This document shows positions 8,474 to 16,976 of a DNA stretch of 47,749 nt, one piece after another; positions within the stretch are counted from its first letter, which is position 1; each line of letters starts with the position of its first letter. The translations under genes and the position numbers were made by a program. Location: contig NZ_JBLJBV010000074.1 of assembly GCF_047638075.1 (NCBI RefSeq), positions 1-47,749 on the forward strand, read 5' to 3'. The notes below the pieces were generated by a model, which was not told where the DNA came from, ran no database searches, and was given only the letters and a program-made list of their open reading frames with translations. The DNA is from UBA6197 sp047638075. Its GTDB lineage: Bacteria > Pseudomonadota > Alphaproteobacteria > Rhodobacterales > Rhodobacteraceae.

Positions 8474-9148
8474 TCAATCCTGCGGGTCCTGATTCTTGCG
8501 TTCGGCGCGTTCTTCCAGCTTGGCGTGCAGCTTGGCCTTTAGCTGACCCAGGCGTTCCGTGATCCGGCGGCGGCGACGCTTTTGATAGGCCACAATTATT
8601 GGCGCAGAAAGATAGTAGCTGATCAACCCGGCAATGACGCCGGGAATGAAGCCGCCCACAAGGTAGGGTAGAAATACCTCGTAAAAGAAGCGCGCCAGCC
8701 CCCCCCAATGCGCGGTAGCATCTGTAAACATCGCAAAGAAGTTATGTTGCAGGTCACCGCTGGCCGCGATGAATTTACGCATCAACCCTTCCTGATGCGC
8801 CGGGTCAAAGCGGGTGCCCAACATCCAGTGGCCCAGCTTCATCGAGCTATAGGCAATGATCGGGAATGTGATCGGGTTACCAAAGAACGTCGCCAGCAGC
8901 GCAGCAAGGACATTTCCCCGCACCAACAGCGCCGTGCCAGCCGCGGTCAAGAAATGGAACCCGAACAATGGCGTGAACGATACGAACACCCCCGCCCCGA
9001 CGCCACGCGCAATCCTGTGCGGATCATCGGGCAGCCGCCGGACACGGTGTTTGACGTAGTGAAAGGCGCGCGTCCAGCCGCCGCGCGGCCAGACCGATTC
9101 GGTCAGCACTCGCATGATGGGGCGGCGGTCACGCCGTTTGAATACCAC
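8474..9148 (-). CDS. DUF2062 domain-containing membrane protein
   Basis: A 224-residue integral membrane protein of the DUF2062 family with unknown activity. Hydrophobic segments lie at about residues 48-70 (GVGAGVFVSFTPLFGFHFL), 80-100 (including FFGNPITFPII, the family signature) and 163-185. The C-terminus is a strongly basic and charged helix (KRRRRRITERLGQLKAKLHA), probably cytoplasmic. The start is GTG at 9148. It sits between rsh and pdxJ on the same strand, an arrangement I associate with Rhodobacterales. Confidence 0.82.
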   Translation of the reverse strand: MVFKRRDRRPIMRVLTESVWPRGGWTRAFHYVKHRVRRLPDDPHRIARGVGAGVFVSFTPLFGFHFLTAAGTALLVRGNVLAALLATFFGNPITFPIIAYSSMKLGHWMLGTRFDPAHQEGLMRKFIAASGDLQHNFFAMFTDATAHWGGLARFFYEVFLPYLVGGFIPGVIAGLISYYLSAPIIVAYQKRRRRRITERLGQLKAKLHAKLEERAERKNQDPQD

Positions 9149-9197
9149 TTCAGCTACCTCATATACCTCGCACCGGATTTCCGGAGGCGAATTTGCC

Positions 9198-11315
9198 CTA
9201 GGGCTTGCGCGTCAGATCGCGGTACCGCTCCACTTGTGCTACACTGGTTTCAGCATCAAGCGCGGTCAGGATCGTATGCAGGTGTTCGGCGTCGCGCAAT
9301 TCAACCTCAACAATCAACGAGTAAAAATCCGGTTTTCGATCGACGAACTGTAGATCCGAGATATTGGCCTTCTGCTGACCAATCAAGGTGCAGATATGGC
9401 CCAGAACGCCCGCATCGTTAGAGATAGTCACCTTCAGCGTGGCGCTATAAGCGGCAGCATGGCGGCCCGAGTGCCAGTGCAGATCGACCCAACGATTGGG
9501 CTGATCTTCAAATTCCGCCAGGATGGGGCAATCGGCGGCGTGGATGACCACACCTTGCCCACGATAAGTGATGCCGATGATCCGTTCGCCCGGCAAAGGC
9601 TGACAGCAACCCGCGCGACGGAAGGTCTGATCTGCGGCAAGGCCCAGCACGGCGCGGTGCGGCTCAACCAATTCCGCGGGGGCGGTGGCCAGTTCAGGAT
9701 ATAGGGCCTCAACTACATCGCGGGCTGACAGTTCGGCACTGCCCAGGCGCGCCAGTAGTTCAGTATAATCAGTCAATCCCAGCGTCTTGGCGGCGGTGCG
9801 CAGCGCCTTATCGGACACCTTGCGCCCGACATGTTCAAACGCGACGCGGGCCAGTTCCCCCCCCAGCTTCACAAAACGTGAACGGTCCTCTTCGCGCAGC
9901 GATTTGCGGATCGCCCCTTTGGCGCGCCCGGTCACCACAATATCCAGCCATGTGGCCTGCGGACGCTGGCCCGCTGCGGTAATCACTTCGACTGATTGGC
10001 CATTCTTCAGCCGCGTCCACAGCGGCACGCGGATACCGTCAACCTTGGCACCGACGCAGGAATTGCCGATCCGGGTGTGAATCGCATAGGCATAGTCGAT
10101 CGGCGTGGCGCCTTTGGGCAGCTTTACGACATCGCCCTTGGGCGAGAAGCAAAACACCTGATCGGAATACATCTCCAGTTTGACGTTTTCCAGAAATTCG
10201 TCGTGATCGCCTTCCTCGAACCGTTCGGTCAGCGCGGTGATCCATTCCGCCGGATCAACGGCAAAGGGGTTTTCGGCGCGCACGCCCTCGCGGTAGGACC
10301 AGTGCGCGGCAACACCCGCTTCAGCGACCTCATGCATCTGGCGGGTGCGGATCTGCACCTCGACGCGTTTGCCGTCACGCCCCGACACCGTGGTATGAAT
10401 CGAGCGGTAGCCGTTGGTTTTCGGCTGCGAGATGTAGTCTTTGAACCGCCCGGGAACCGCCCGCCAGCGATGATGGATAACACCCAGCACACGGTAACAA
10501 TCAGCCTCGGTGCGGGTAATGATGCGAAACCCGTAAATGTCCGACAGGCGCGAAAAGGAAAGCTGCTTTTCCTCCATCTTGCGCCAGATCGAATAGGGGC
10601 GTTTGGCGCGGCCAAAAACGTCGGCCTCGATTCCGGCCTTTTCCAGCTCGGATCGGATATCGGCGGTGATCTTGGGGATGACGTCGCCGGTTTCCTTTTG
10701 CAAGATCACAAAGCGGCGGATGATCGAAGTTCGCGCCTCGGGGTTGAGAACCTTGAACGACAGATCCTCCAGTTCTTCGCGCATCCACTGCATCCCCATG
10801 CGACCAGCAAGGGGGGCGAAAATCTCCATCGTTTCGCGGGCCTTTTGCGCCTGTTTGTCGACCCGCATCGAACGGATGGTGCGCATATTGTGCAAACGGT
10901 CGGCCAGCTTGACCAGAATCACCCGCAGGTCCTTGGACATGGCCATGAACAGCTTGCGAAAATTTTCGGCCTGCTTGCTGGCCGAAGACCCCAGTTGAAG
11001 GTTGGTAAGTTTGGTCACGCCGTCGACCAATTCCGCCACATCATCGCCAAAAAGATCCGCAATCTCCGAATAGGTAGAGCGGGTATCTTCGATCGTATCG
11101 TGCAAAAGCGCGGTGACGATGGTTGCATCATCCAGCCGCTGTTCGGTCAGGATCGCGGCAACAGCGACGGGATGTGAAAAATACGGATCACCCGAGTGGC
11201 GAAGCTGCCCGTCATGCATCCGCATCCCATAATCATAGGCGCGACGGATCAGATCTGCATTGGTGCGCGGGTTGTAGTTGCGGACGAGCGCGATCAGGTC
11301 TTCGACGTCGATCAT
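9198..11315 (-). CDS. rsh: Bifunctional (p)ppGpp synthetase/hydrolase (RelA/SpoT homologue)
   Basis: This cytoplasmic enzyme makes and degrades (p)ppGpp and controls the stringent response. The 705-residue length is normal for a long RSH. In order, it has the HD hydrolase domain (about 25-180) with intact ALLHDTIEDT, the synthetase domain (about 235-345) with RLSDIYGFRIITRTEADCY and NGYRSIHTTVSG, the TGS domain (about 385-445, VFCFSPKGDVVKLPKGATP), and a C-terminal ACT domain (about 625-700). Both catalytic halves look intact, so it should be bifunctional. It follows rpoZ by 29 bases, the classic rpoZ-spoT pairing, and probably shares the rpoZ promoter. Confidence 0.96.
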   Translation of the reverse strand: MIDVEDLIALVRNYNPRTNADLIRRAYDYGMRMHDGQLRHSGDPYFSHPVAVAAILTEQRLDDATIVTALLHDTIEDTRSTYSEIADLFGDDVAELVDGVTKLTNLQLGSSASKQAENFRKLFMAMSKDLRVILVKLADRLHNMRTIRSMRVDKQAQKARETMEIFAPLAGRMGMQWMREELEDLSFKVLNPEARTSIIRRFVILQKETGDVIPKITADIRSELEKAGIEADVFGRAKRPYSIWRKMEEKQLSFSRLSDIYGFRIITRTEADCYRVLGVIHHRWRAVPGRFKDYISQPKTNGYRSIHTTVSGRDGKRVEVQIRTRQMHEVAEAGVAAHWSYREGVRAENPFAVDPAEWITALTERFEEGDHDEFLENVKLEMYSDQVFCFSPKGDVVKLPKGATPIDYAYAIHTRIGNSCVGAKVDGIRVPLWTRLKNGQSVEVITAAGQRPQATWLDIVVTGRAKGAIRKSLREEDRSRFVKLGGELARVAFEHVGRKVSDKALRTAAKTLGLTDYTELLARLGSAELSARDVVEALYPELATAPAELVEPHRAVLGLAADQTFRRAGCCQPLPGERIIGITYRGQGVVIHAADCPILAEFEDQPNRWVDLHWHSGRHAAAYSATLKVTISNDAGVLGHICTLIGQQKANISDLQFVDRKPDFYSLIVEVELRDAEHLHTILTALDAETSVAQVERYRDLTRKP

Positions 11316-11344
11316 TCTCGCCCGCTTACCCTATCTTGGTGTCG

Positions 11345-11698
11345 TCAATCGCGGCCCTGAGCGTCCATCAGGGCGCGCAGCATGCGCTCTTCGGACATTT
11401 CGTCTTCGTTCGGGCGGTCAACCTCGCCGCCCATCAGGGCCGCCATGCTGTCTTCTTCCGGCTCGTCAACCTCGATCTGGGTCTGGTTGCTTTCGATCAT
11501 GCGTTCGCGCAGATCGTCCGCCAATTGGGTTTCTTCTGCAATCTCGCGCAGCGACACAACAGGATTCTTGTCATTGTCGCGATCAACGGTGATCGGCGAA
11601 CCTGCCTGAATCTCGCGCGCCCGATGGGCCGCAAGCATGACAAGTTCAAACCGGTTAGGAACCTTGTCAACGCAATCTTCAACCGTCACGCGGGCCAT
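11345..11698 (-). CDS. rpoZ: RNA polymerase omega subunit
   Basis: Omega stabilises the beta-prime subunit of RNA polymerase and is part of the ppGpp binding site in some proteobacteria. The 117-residue protein starts MARVTVEDCVDKVPNRFELV with the conserved LAAHRAREI segment. The C-terminal half is acidic (DEPEEDSMAALMGGEVDRPNEDEMSEE), typical of alphaproteobacterial omega. The start at 11698 is preceded by GGAG at suitable spacing. It heads the rpoZ-rsh pair behind a good sigma-70-type promoter. Confidence 0.95.
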   Translation of the reverse strand: MARVTVEDCVDKVPNRFELVMLAAHRAREIQAGSPITVDRDNDKNPVVSLREIAEETQLADDLRERMIESNQTQIEVDEPEEDSMAALMGGEVDRPNEDEMSEERMLRALMDAQGRD

Positions 11699-11735
11699 CG
11701 GCAACTCCAATCCGAATTGGGAGGTGTGGAGCGTC

Positions 11736-11764
11736 TTTTTAGGCGCTGCCATGACGCTTGACAA
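11736..11764 (-). promoter_or_regulatory. Sigma-70-type promoter for rpoZ-rsh
   Basis: On the minus strand TTGTCA (11764-11759) is separated by exactly 17 bases from TAAAAA (11741-11736). These match the consensus at 5 of 6 and 4 of 6 positions and predict a leader of about 30 bases before the rpoZ ATG. The site lies in the folK-rpoZ gap. Confidence 0.5.
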
Positions 11765-11789
11765 GCGCCCAATCCCCCCGATTACCCGG

Positions 11790-12380
11790 CTATATCGGCC
11801 TAATCGCCGCTTTTTCGGCATCCGGCAGGGCTGCAAGCATCTCGATCACGGTTTCGTCAGTGACCGGATGGCGCCAAGCGGGTAAAATATCCGCAAGGGG
11901 AATCAGCACGAAACCACGTTCCGCCATACGCGGATGCGGTAAAATCAGCCCGGCGGGCGCGCGGCGCAGTTGATCGGCGGGGGGCAGACTTTTCCAATAG
12001 GCGTATGTGTGCGCATCAGGCAAAACAGCCCCCCCCATCGCAATCAGATCAAGATCCAACCCGCGGGCTGCCCAGCGATCCTTTCGAATCCGGCCAAATT
12101 CCGCCTCAACCGCATGAAGCGCTGCCAGAACCCTATCGGGATAAAGCGCCATGCCCGCCGGTGGCGCGACTATCGCGCAGGCGTTCACATAAACAGGCCC
12201 CGCCCCCGCCGGAAAGGAAGGCGTGCGAAAGTAACGGCTAACCGCCTGCAGCCGAAAACCATGCGACACCAGAACACCCAAAGCCGCCGTCAGCGTTCTT
12301 GATGGATTTCCCGCGTGGCTGGGAATGTTTCCGCCTAATGCGAGCACAACTGTGTTACTGTCCTTTTGGATAGATACCAT
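11790..12380 (-). CDS. folK: 2-amino-4-hydroxy-6-hydroxymethyldihydropteridine pyrophosphokinase
   Basis: HPPK transfers pyrophosphate from ATP to hydroxymethyldihydropterin in folate synthesis. The 196-residue protein has the N-terminal VVLALGGNIPS, then FRTPSFPAGAGPVYVNAC, RWAARGLDLDLIA (the HPPK signature with the metal Asp pair) and LPHPRMAERGFVLIPLADI. The start ATG at 12380 gives MVSIQKDSNTVVLALGGN; in-frame codons further upstream to 12440 would run into the divergent gene's promoter region. It precedes rpoZ on the minus strand and is divergent from the NYN-domain gene. Confidence 0.94.
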   Translation of the reverse strand: MVSIQKDSNTVVLALGGNIPSHAGNPSRTLTAALGVLVSHGFRLQAVSRYFRTPSFPAGAGPVYVNACAIVAPPAGMALYPDRVLAALHAVEAEFGRIRKDRWAARGLDLDLIAMGGAVLPDAHTYAYWKSLPPADQLRRAPAGLILPHPRMAERGFVLIPLADILPAWRHPVTDETVIEMLAALPDAEKAAIRPI

Positions 12381-12495
12381 TTGACGCACCGTGTGATTAT
12401 TTACCAAATATGCATGCAATGCAGTGCTTCCAATTTTCAAGTATCCACTTTGTACGGTGAAGAAAAGACAGCACGCATTCCAGAAAGGATCGTTA

Positions 12496-13068
12496 ATGTT
12501 TTATAAAGACGAGCGGCTCGCATTGTTCATTGACGGGTCAAATCTTTACGCCGCAGCCAAGACGTTGGGTTTTGACATCGACTATAAACTGCTGCGCAAG
12601 GAATTTGAGCGCCGAGGCAAACTGATGCGCGCCTTCTATTACACCGCATTGCTGGAAAATGAGGAGTATTCGCCAATACGACCGCTGGTTGATTGGTTGA
12701 ACTATAACGGCTTTGCAATGGTTACCAAACCGGCCAAGGAATATACCGATTCCATGGGGCGCCGGAAGGTGAAGGGCAATATGGATATCGAATTGGCCGT
12801 GAATGCGATGGAACTGGCCCCAAAGCTGGACCATATCGTACTTTTCTCGGGTGATGGCGATTTTCGGCCACTGGTGGAAAGCCTGCAACGGCAAGGCGTG
12901 CGCGTTTCCGTTGTCTCCACAATCCGCAGCCAGCCGCCGATGATTGCGGATGAACTGCGCCGTCAGGCCGATAATTTCATTGAGTTGGATGCCCTTCGTG
13001 ATGTTATCGGTCGCCCGCCGCGTGAACCGCGCATGGACGACAGCGAAGCCGGTCAGACCGAGACCTGA
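12496..13068 (+). CDS. NYN domain (LabA/DUF88-type) protein
   Basis: A 190-residue PIN-like NYN domain protein, a fold associated with metal-dependent RNA cleavage. The acidic motifs are visible: LALFIDGSNLYAA (Asp13), KGNMDIELAVNAM and VLFSGDGDFRPLV, which together would form the metal site. The C-terminal tail is short and hydrophilic. AGAAAGGA at 12482-12489 fixes the ATG at 12496. The gene is monocistronic, divergent from folK and closed by a strong intrinsic terminator. The nuclease role is inferred from the family, and the RNA target is unknown. Confidence 0.88.
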   Translation: MFYKDERLALFIDGSNLYAAAKTLGFDIDYKLLRKEFERRGKLMRAFYYTALLENEEYSPIRPLVDWLNYNGFAMVTKPAKEYTDSMGRRKVKGNMDIELAVNAMELAPKLDHIVLFSGDGDFRPLVESLQRQGVRVSVVSTIRSQPPMIADELRRQADNFIELDALRDVIGRPPREPRMDDSEAGQTET

Positions 13069-13087
13069 GACACCAAAACCGGATATC

Positions 13088-13111
13088 AGGGGTGCTTCGG
13101 CACCCCTTTTT
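13088..13111 (+). terminator. Intrinsic terminator after the NYN gene
   Basis: AGGGGTGC and GCACCCCT form a perfect 8-bp stem closed by a TTCG tetraloop and followed by a T run, 20 bases after the stop codon. This is a textbook rho-independent terminator. Confidence 0.92.
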
Positions 13112-13216
13112 CGCGCGACATTTCCACCAGCGATGTCACAAAACGGCTTAGGGCTGGACCTGAGCCGGCATCGGGCTTACCTCTAAGCCTCTCGCGCGTG
13201 ACAGAACGGACCAATC

Positions 13217-14179
13217 ATGCCCAAACCGCCGCTGACCCTTTATCTGGCCGCCCCGCGTGGGTTTTGTGCAGGCGTGGACCGCGCCATCAAGATCGTCGAA
13301 TTGGCGCTGAAGAAATGGGGGGCGCCCGTCTATGTCCGCCACGAAATCGTGCATAACAAGTTTGTCGTCGACAATTTGCGCGCGCAAGGCGCGGTTTTTG
13401 TCGAAGATCTGGACGAATGCCCGCCGGATCGACCGGTGATCTTTTCAGCCCATGGCGTGCCGAAATCCGTCCCTGCCGAGGCCGCGCGCCGCGATATGGT
13501 CTATGTCGATGCCACCTGCCCGCTCGTCTCCAAAGTCCATATCGAGGCGGAACGCCACCACGCCGCAGGCCTGCAAATGGTGATGATCGGCCATGCGGGC
13601 CACCCCGAAACGCTGGGCACCATGGGCCAGTTGCCTGAAGGCGAGGTACTGCTGGTTGAAACCGCCGAAGACGTGGCCCGACTGACCCCGCGCGACCCGC
13701 AGCGGTTGGCCTTTATTACCCAAACCACGCTGTCGGTTGACGATACCGCCGGAATCGTGGCCGCGCTTCAGGCGCGGTTTCCGGGCATCATCGGGCCGGC
13801 CAAGGAAGATATCTGCTACGCCACCACAAACCGTCAGGCCGCCGTCAAGGGGATTGCCCCGAAAATCGCGGCACTTTTGGTGATCGGGGCGCCCAACTCT
13901 TCCAACTCACGCCGCTTGGTCGAGGTCGGGCGGGCCGCCGGCTGCGCTTACGCCCAGCTTGTGCAGCGCGCCGACGACATCGACTGGCGCGCGCTTGAGG
14001 GTGTCACGGCGGTGGGTGTGACGGCCGGTGCCAGCGCCCCCGAAGTGCTGGTCGATGAGGTGATCGCCGCCTTTCGGGCACGCCATGACGTAACGCTTGA
14101 ACTGGTGGAAAGCGCCCGCGAAGATATAGAATTCAAGGTGCCACGGGTGCTGCGCGAACCGATGCGAGAGCGGCAGTGA
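13217..14179 (+). CDS. ispH: 4-hydroxy-3-methylbut-2-enyl diphosphate reductase
   Basis: IspH is the iron-sulfur enzyme that performs the last step of the MEP isoprenoid pathway, giving IPP and DMAPP. The 320-residue protein shows all three cluster cysteines: APRGFCAGVDRA (Cys17), VDATCPLVSKVH (near 100) and EDICYATTNRQ (near 200). It also has the substrate motifs EIVHNKFV, SAHGVP, GHAGHPET and SSNSRRLVEV. The Shine-Dalgarno is weak. The stop is followed by a 213-base hairpin-rich gap before rnhA. Confidence 0.97.
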   Translation: MPKPPLTLYLAAPRGFCAGVDRAIKIVELALKKWGAPVYVRHEIVHNKFVVDNLRAQGAVFVEDLDECPPDRPVIFSAHGVPKSVPAEAARRDMVYVDATCPLVSKVHIEAERHHAAGLQMVMIGHAGHPETLGTMGQLPEGEVLLVETAEDVARLTPRDPQRLAFITQTTLSVDDTAGIVAALQARFPGIIGPAKEDICYATTNRQAAVKGIAPKIAALLVIGAPNSSNSRRLVEVGRAAGCAYAQLVQRADDIDWRALEGVTAVGVTAGASAPEVLVDEVIAAFRARHDVTLELVESAREDIEFKVPRVLREPMRERQ

Positions 14180-14310
14180 TATGGCCTGAGCCCAACCCCG
14201 ACAGGGGCGCATGTGACAAGAACCAATCGTGGGGGTAGTGCGGTGACCGGTGCCCCCGGATAACTGCCCCCCCGCGAGCCCCTGTGGCGTCATCCCTCGC
14301 GCAGGGGGCC

Positions 14311-14361
14311 GGACCACCTTCGAGCGGGTCCAGGGGGCGCTGCCCCCTCGGCCTTCGGCCT
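14311..14361. repeat. Hairpin cluster between ispH and rnhA
   Basis: Three small inverted repeats lie in tandem: GGACC/GGTCC (14311-14331), AGGGGGC/GCCCCCT with a 3-base loop (14332-14348), and CGGCC TTC GGCC (14349-14361). With the adjoining ATATTTGGACC motif they resemble a composite intergenic repeat that I associate with Rhodobacterales genomes. It may terminate ispH transcription. Confidence 0.55.
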
Positions 14362-14368
14362 CACCCCC

Positions 14369-14392
14369 GGAATATTTGGACCAAAGAAAAGC
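14369..14392 (+). repeat. GTATTTGG-type motif abutting the rnhA start
   Basis: GGAATATTTGGACC followed by AAAGAAAAGC is a copy of the motif seen at 20.9, 25.7 and 46.0 kb. It ends on the base just before the rnhA ATG, so its A-rich tail occupies the ribosome binding site position. Confidence 0.7.
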
Positions 14393-14887
14393 ATGGCAGA
14401 AATACAGGCATGGACTGACGGCGCATGTAGCGGGAACCCCGGGCCAGGGGGCTGGGGTGTGCTGATGCGCGCCTTCGAGGGCGGCGAGCTGCGCAAGGAG
14501 CGGGTTTTGAAAGGCGGAGAGGCCAACACCACAAACAACCGGATGGAGTTGATTGCCGCCATTTCGGCGCTTGAGGCGCTGACGCGGGATAGTGAAATCA
14601 CCATCACCACTGACAGTGCCTATGTAAAGAACGGCGTGACAGCATGGATTTTTGGCTGGAAGAAAAATGGCTGGAAAACTGCGGACCGCAAGCCGGTAAA
14701 AAATGTGGACCTGTGGCAGCGTCTGGATGAGGCACAAATGTGCCACAAGGTCACTTGGAAATGGATCAAAGGCCATGCTGGCCATGCCGAGAATGAGCGT
14801 GCTGATGAGCTGGCACGCGAGGGAATGGCGCCGTTCAAACTGCAATCCGGCAAGGCCACGCAAGGCAACAGGGTGCGGGGGCAGTGA
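14393..14887 (+). CDS. rnhA: Ribonuclease HI
   Basis: RNase HI degrades the RNA strand of RNA-DNA hybrids. The 164-residue protein has the catalytic acidic residues in WTDGACSGNPGPGGWG (Asp9), TTNNRMELIAAISAL (Glu52), ITTDSAYVKNG (Asp74) and NERADELA, plus the catalytic His loop GHAGHAEN. It is slightly longer than E. coli RnhA because of a C-terminal tail. No classical Shine-Dalgarno is present, only the AAAGAAAAG of an intergenic repeat. The stop overlaps the next start as TGATG. Confidence 0.96.
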   Translation: MAEIQAWTDGACSGNPGPGGWGVLMRAFEGGELRKERVLKGGEANTTNNRMELIAAISALEALTRDSEITITTDSAYVKNGVTAWIFGWKKNGWKTADRKPVKNVDLWQRLDEAQMCHKVTWKWIKGHAGHAENERADELAREGMAPFKLQSGKATQGNRVRGQ

Positions 14888-15537
14888 TGCTGCCGGGGGC
14901 GCATCTGACTAACGTGACACTTGTAGCGGGGTTGGAATATGCCTCGGTTCTGGTTTTTGCACTGACCGGAGCGTTGGTTGCATCGCGCCAACAACTGGAC
15001 CTTGTGGGCTTTGTTTTTGTTGCGGCGCTGACGGCGGTGGGGGGCGGCACGCTGCGTGATCTTTTGCTGGGGGCGGGCCCCGTCTTCTGGATCGCGCGCC
15101 CAGAGTTCATCATGATCGCCGCCGCAGCCGCGATTATGGTGTTCTTTACAGCACATCTGCTGGAAAGCCGTTACCGTGCGCTGTTATGGCTGGATGCCTG
15201 CGCCTTAGCTGTCGCTGTGCCAAGCGGCGTAGGCGTTGCGCTGGGGCACGGGCATGGGCCGATTGTGGTTCTGATCATGGGGATTTCTACCGGCACTTTC
15301 GGCGGCTTGATGCGCGATGTGGTCTGCAATGAAGTACCACTGCTTCTCAAACAGGGTGAACTTTACCTTACGGCTGCCTTTTGCGGCGCGGGGGCGGCGC
15401 TGATCGCGATGGCAGTAGGCTGGCCTGTTTCATCGGCCCTTTTGGTTTGTGCGGGGATCACATTTTGTCTGCGCGCGGGAAGCCTGGCTTTTGGCTGGCA
15501 GCTACCGGTCTATAAATCCCGCCCGCCCAAAGCCTGA
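14887..15537 (+). CDS. Trimeric intracellular cation channel family protein (UPF0126)
   Basis: A 216-residue inner-membrane protein with about seven hydrophobic segments. It is made of two repeats of the UPF0126/TRIC domain, each with a glycine-rich motif: VGGGTLRDLLLG in the first half and TFGGLMRDVVCNEVP in the second. Prokaryotic homologues of TRIC have been described as cation channels, but the physiological role here is unknown. The ATG at 14887 overlaps the rnhA stop by one base, implying translational coupling. A GTG three bases upstream is the alternative start. Confidence 0.85.
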   Translation: MLPGAHLTNVTLVAGLEYASVLVFALTGALVASRQQLDLVGFVFVAALTAVGGGTLRDLLLGAGPVFWIARPEFIMIAAAAAIMVFFTAHLLESRYRALLWLDACALAVAVPSGVGVALGHGHGPIVVLIMGISTGTFGGLMRDVVCNEVPLLLKQGELYLTAAFCGAGAALIAMAVGWPVSSALLVCAGITFCLRAGSLAFGWQLPVYKSRPPKA

Positions 15538-15601
15538 GCGGGCGGCACTTTAGCAGGTCACCCCCCTGACAAAGGCATCCAACGTCCAAACAAACACCGC
15601 A

Positions 15602-15745
15602 TCAAAGTTGCAGCGCCACTAGCGTGGCTGCGGCCAACACGGCCCAACCACCGGGCCGCGTGAGCAACCAGATTGCCAAAGCCAATCCCCAAAGCACCAG
15701 CCGCGACCCGGCCATGCCGGTAAAGGCGAGCAGCGTCGAAAACAT
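15602..15745 (-). CDS. Putative 47-residue membrane protein coupled to the GlsB-like gene
   Basis: An open frame of 47 codons starts at an ATG that shares one base with the stop codon of the upstream GlsB-like gene (TGATG). The product is strongly hydrophobic, with GSRLVLWGLALAIWLL as a likely membrane helix and WAVLAAATLVALQL as a second. I do not recognise a family. The overlap and hydrophobicity argue for a real coupled micro-gene, but the length is too short to be certain. Confidence 0.4.
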   Translation of the reverse strand: MFSTLLAFTGMAGSRLVLWGLALAIWLLTRPGGWAVLAAATLVALQL

Positions 15746-15984
15746 CAGCGGCGTGGCCCGTATTGCCGCCAGAGCCAGATCAGCACCATCGCCCCCAGCA
15801 CCGCCCCCACAAAGCCCGCCATCCAGCCGGTAATCATCAGCAAGATGCGCAGCACCAGCCCACCGATCAGCGCGCCCAGAACGCCGATACCAACGGTGGC
15901 CAGCAGGTCCGTCTCAAGGCGCATTATACGGGTGGCGATGAACCCTGCGGCGGCGCCGACGATCAATAAGGCGATGATGGGCAT
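15745..15984 (-). CDS. GlsB/YeaQ/YmgE-like small membrane protein
   Basis: A 79-residue protein made of three hydrophobic segments rich in small residues: MPIIALLIVGAAAGFIATRI, VGIGVLGALIGGLVLRILL and GFVGAVLGAMVLIWLW. This is the pattern of the transglycosylase-associated/GlsB family linked to stress responses in other bacteria; the function is not established. It is followed without a gap by a 47-codon frame. It stands alone between the TRIC gene and fmt. Confidence 0.75.
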   Translation of the reverse strand: MPIIALLIVGAAAGFIATRIMRLETDLLATVGIGVLGALIGGLVLRILLMITGWMAGFVGAVLGAMVLIWLWRQYGPRR

Positions 15985-16079
15985 GATTGCCTCCTGTAGC
16001 TGCGGCGAATATGGGCGGGCTCGGCGCCAAAGTGAAGCCTTTGCGCAGGGGTCGGGCTACTCGCGCGCCGATGGGCCAT

Positions 16080-16976
16080 TCAAGAGAGGACAGGCGGCAA
16101 GGTCAGGCCGTGTAGAAACTCTGTGGCCGTCATCGGGCGTTTGCCTTGGCGCTGCGCCTCAAGAACCTCGACCGCGCCGGTGCCGCAGGCGATGGTAAAG
16201 CCCGACAGCACCGCGCCGGGGGCACCACTGCCTGCGCTGATGCGTGAACGTAAAAGCTTGATCCTTTCACCCGAAATCTGGGTAAAGGCGCCGGGAAAGG
16301 GCGACAGGCCACGGATCTGGCGGTCCACGGCTTCGGCGGGCTGCGACCAATCAATCCGGGCCTCGGATTTGTCGATCTTGGCGGCGTAGGTCACGCCCGC
16401 CTCGGGTTGCGGCTTCGGGGTCAGATCCGGAAGACGGTCCAGCGCCGCAAGGATCAGGCGCGCGCCGATATGCGACAGGCGGTCATGCAGATCGGCGGTG
16501 GTGTCTTGGGCGCCGATTGGGGTGGCCTCGCGCAGCAAAACCGCGCCTGTGTCCAGCCCCGCATCCATCTGCATGATGCAGATGCCGGTTTCAGCGTCGC
16601 CCGCCATGATCGCCCGATGGATCGGCGCAGCCCCCCGCCAACGCGGCAAAAGCGAGGCGTGGATATTGAGACACCCCGCCCCCGGCGCATCCAGCACCGC
16701 CTGCGGCAGGATCAGGCCATAGGCGACCACCACCGCCACATCCGCGCCAAGGGCGGCAAAGCCGGCCTGTTCATCAGTGCCTTTCAGGCTGCATGGGTGG
16801 CGCACCGGCAGACCCAGCGCCTCGGCACGGGCCTGCACCGGGCTGGGGCGATCTTTCTTGCCGCGCCCGGCGGGACGGGGCGGCTGGCAATAGACGGCGA
16901 CCACCTCATGCTCGGCGTGCAGCGCGCTTAGCACCGGCACGGAAAATTCGGGGGTTCCCATGAAGACGACCTTCAT
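16080..16976 (-). CDS. fmt: Methionyl-tRNA formyltransferase
   Basis: Fmt formylates initiator Met-tRNA using 10-formyltetrahydrofolate. The 298-residue protein has the N-terminal VVFMGTPEFSVPVLSAL, then the formyltransferase core with CLNIHASLLPRWRGAAPIHR (Asn, His and a later Asp as catalytic residues) and the C-terminal domain with YAAKIDKSEARIDW. Its ATG at 16976 overlaps the stop of the upstream deformylase-like gene (ATGA). The genes def, def-like and fmt are therefore one coupled unit. Confidence 0.97.
   Translation of the reverse strand: MKVVFMGTPEFSVPVLSALHAEHEVVAVYCQPPRPAGRGKKDRPSPVQARAEALGLPVRHPCSLKGTDEQAGFAALGADVAVVVAYGLILPQAVLDAPGAGCLNIHASLLPRWRGAAPIHRAIMAGDAETGICIMQMDAGLDTGAVLLREATPIGAQDTTADLHDRLSHIGARLILAALDRLPDLTPKPQPEAGVTYAAKIDKSEARIDWSQPAEAVDRQIRGLSPFPGAFTQISGERIKLLRSRISAGSGAPGAVLSGFTIACGTGAVEVLEAQRQGKRPMTATEFLHGLTLPPVLS

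Noticed and set aside
9996..11177. 393-codon open frame on the plus strand
   Set aside because: Antisense to the well-supported rsh gene, with no domain, no ribosome binding site and composition expected of a shadow frame.
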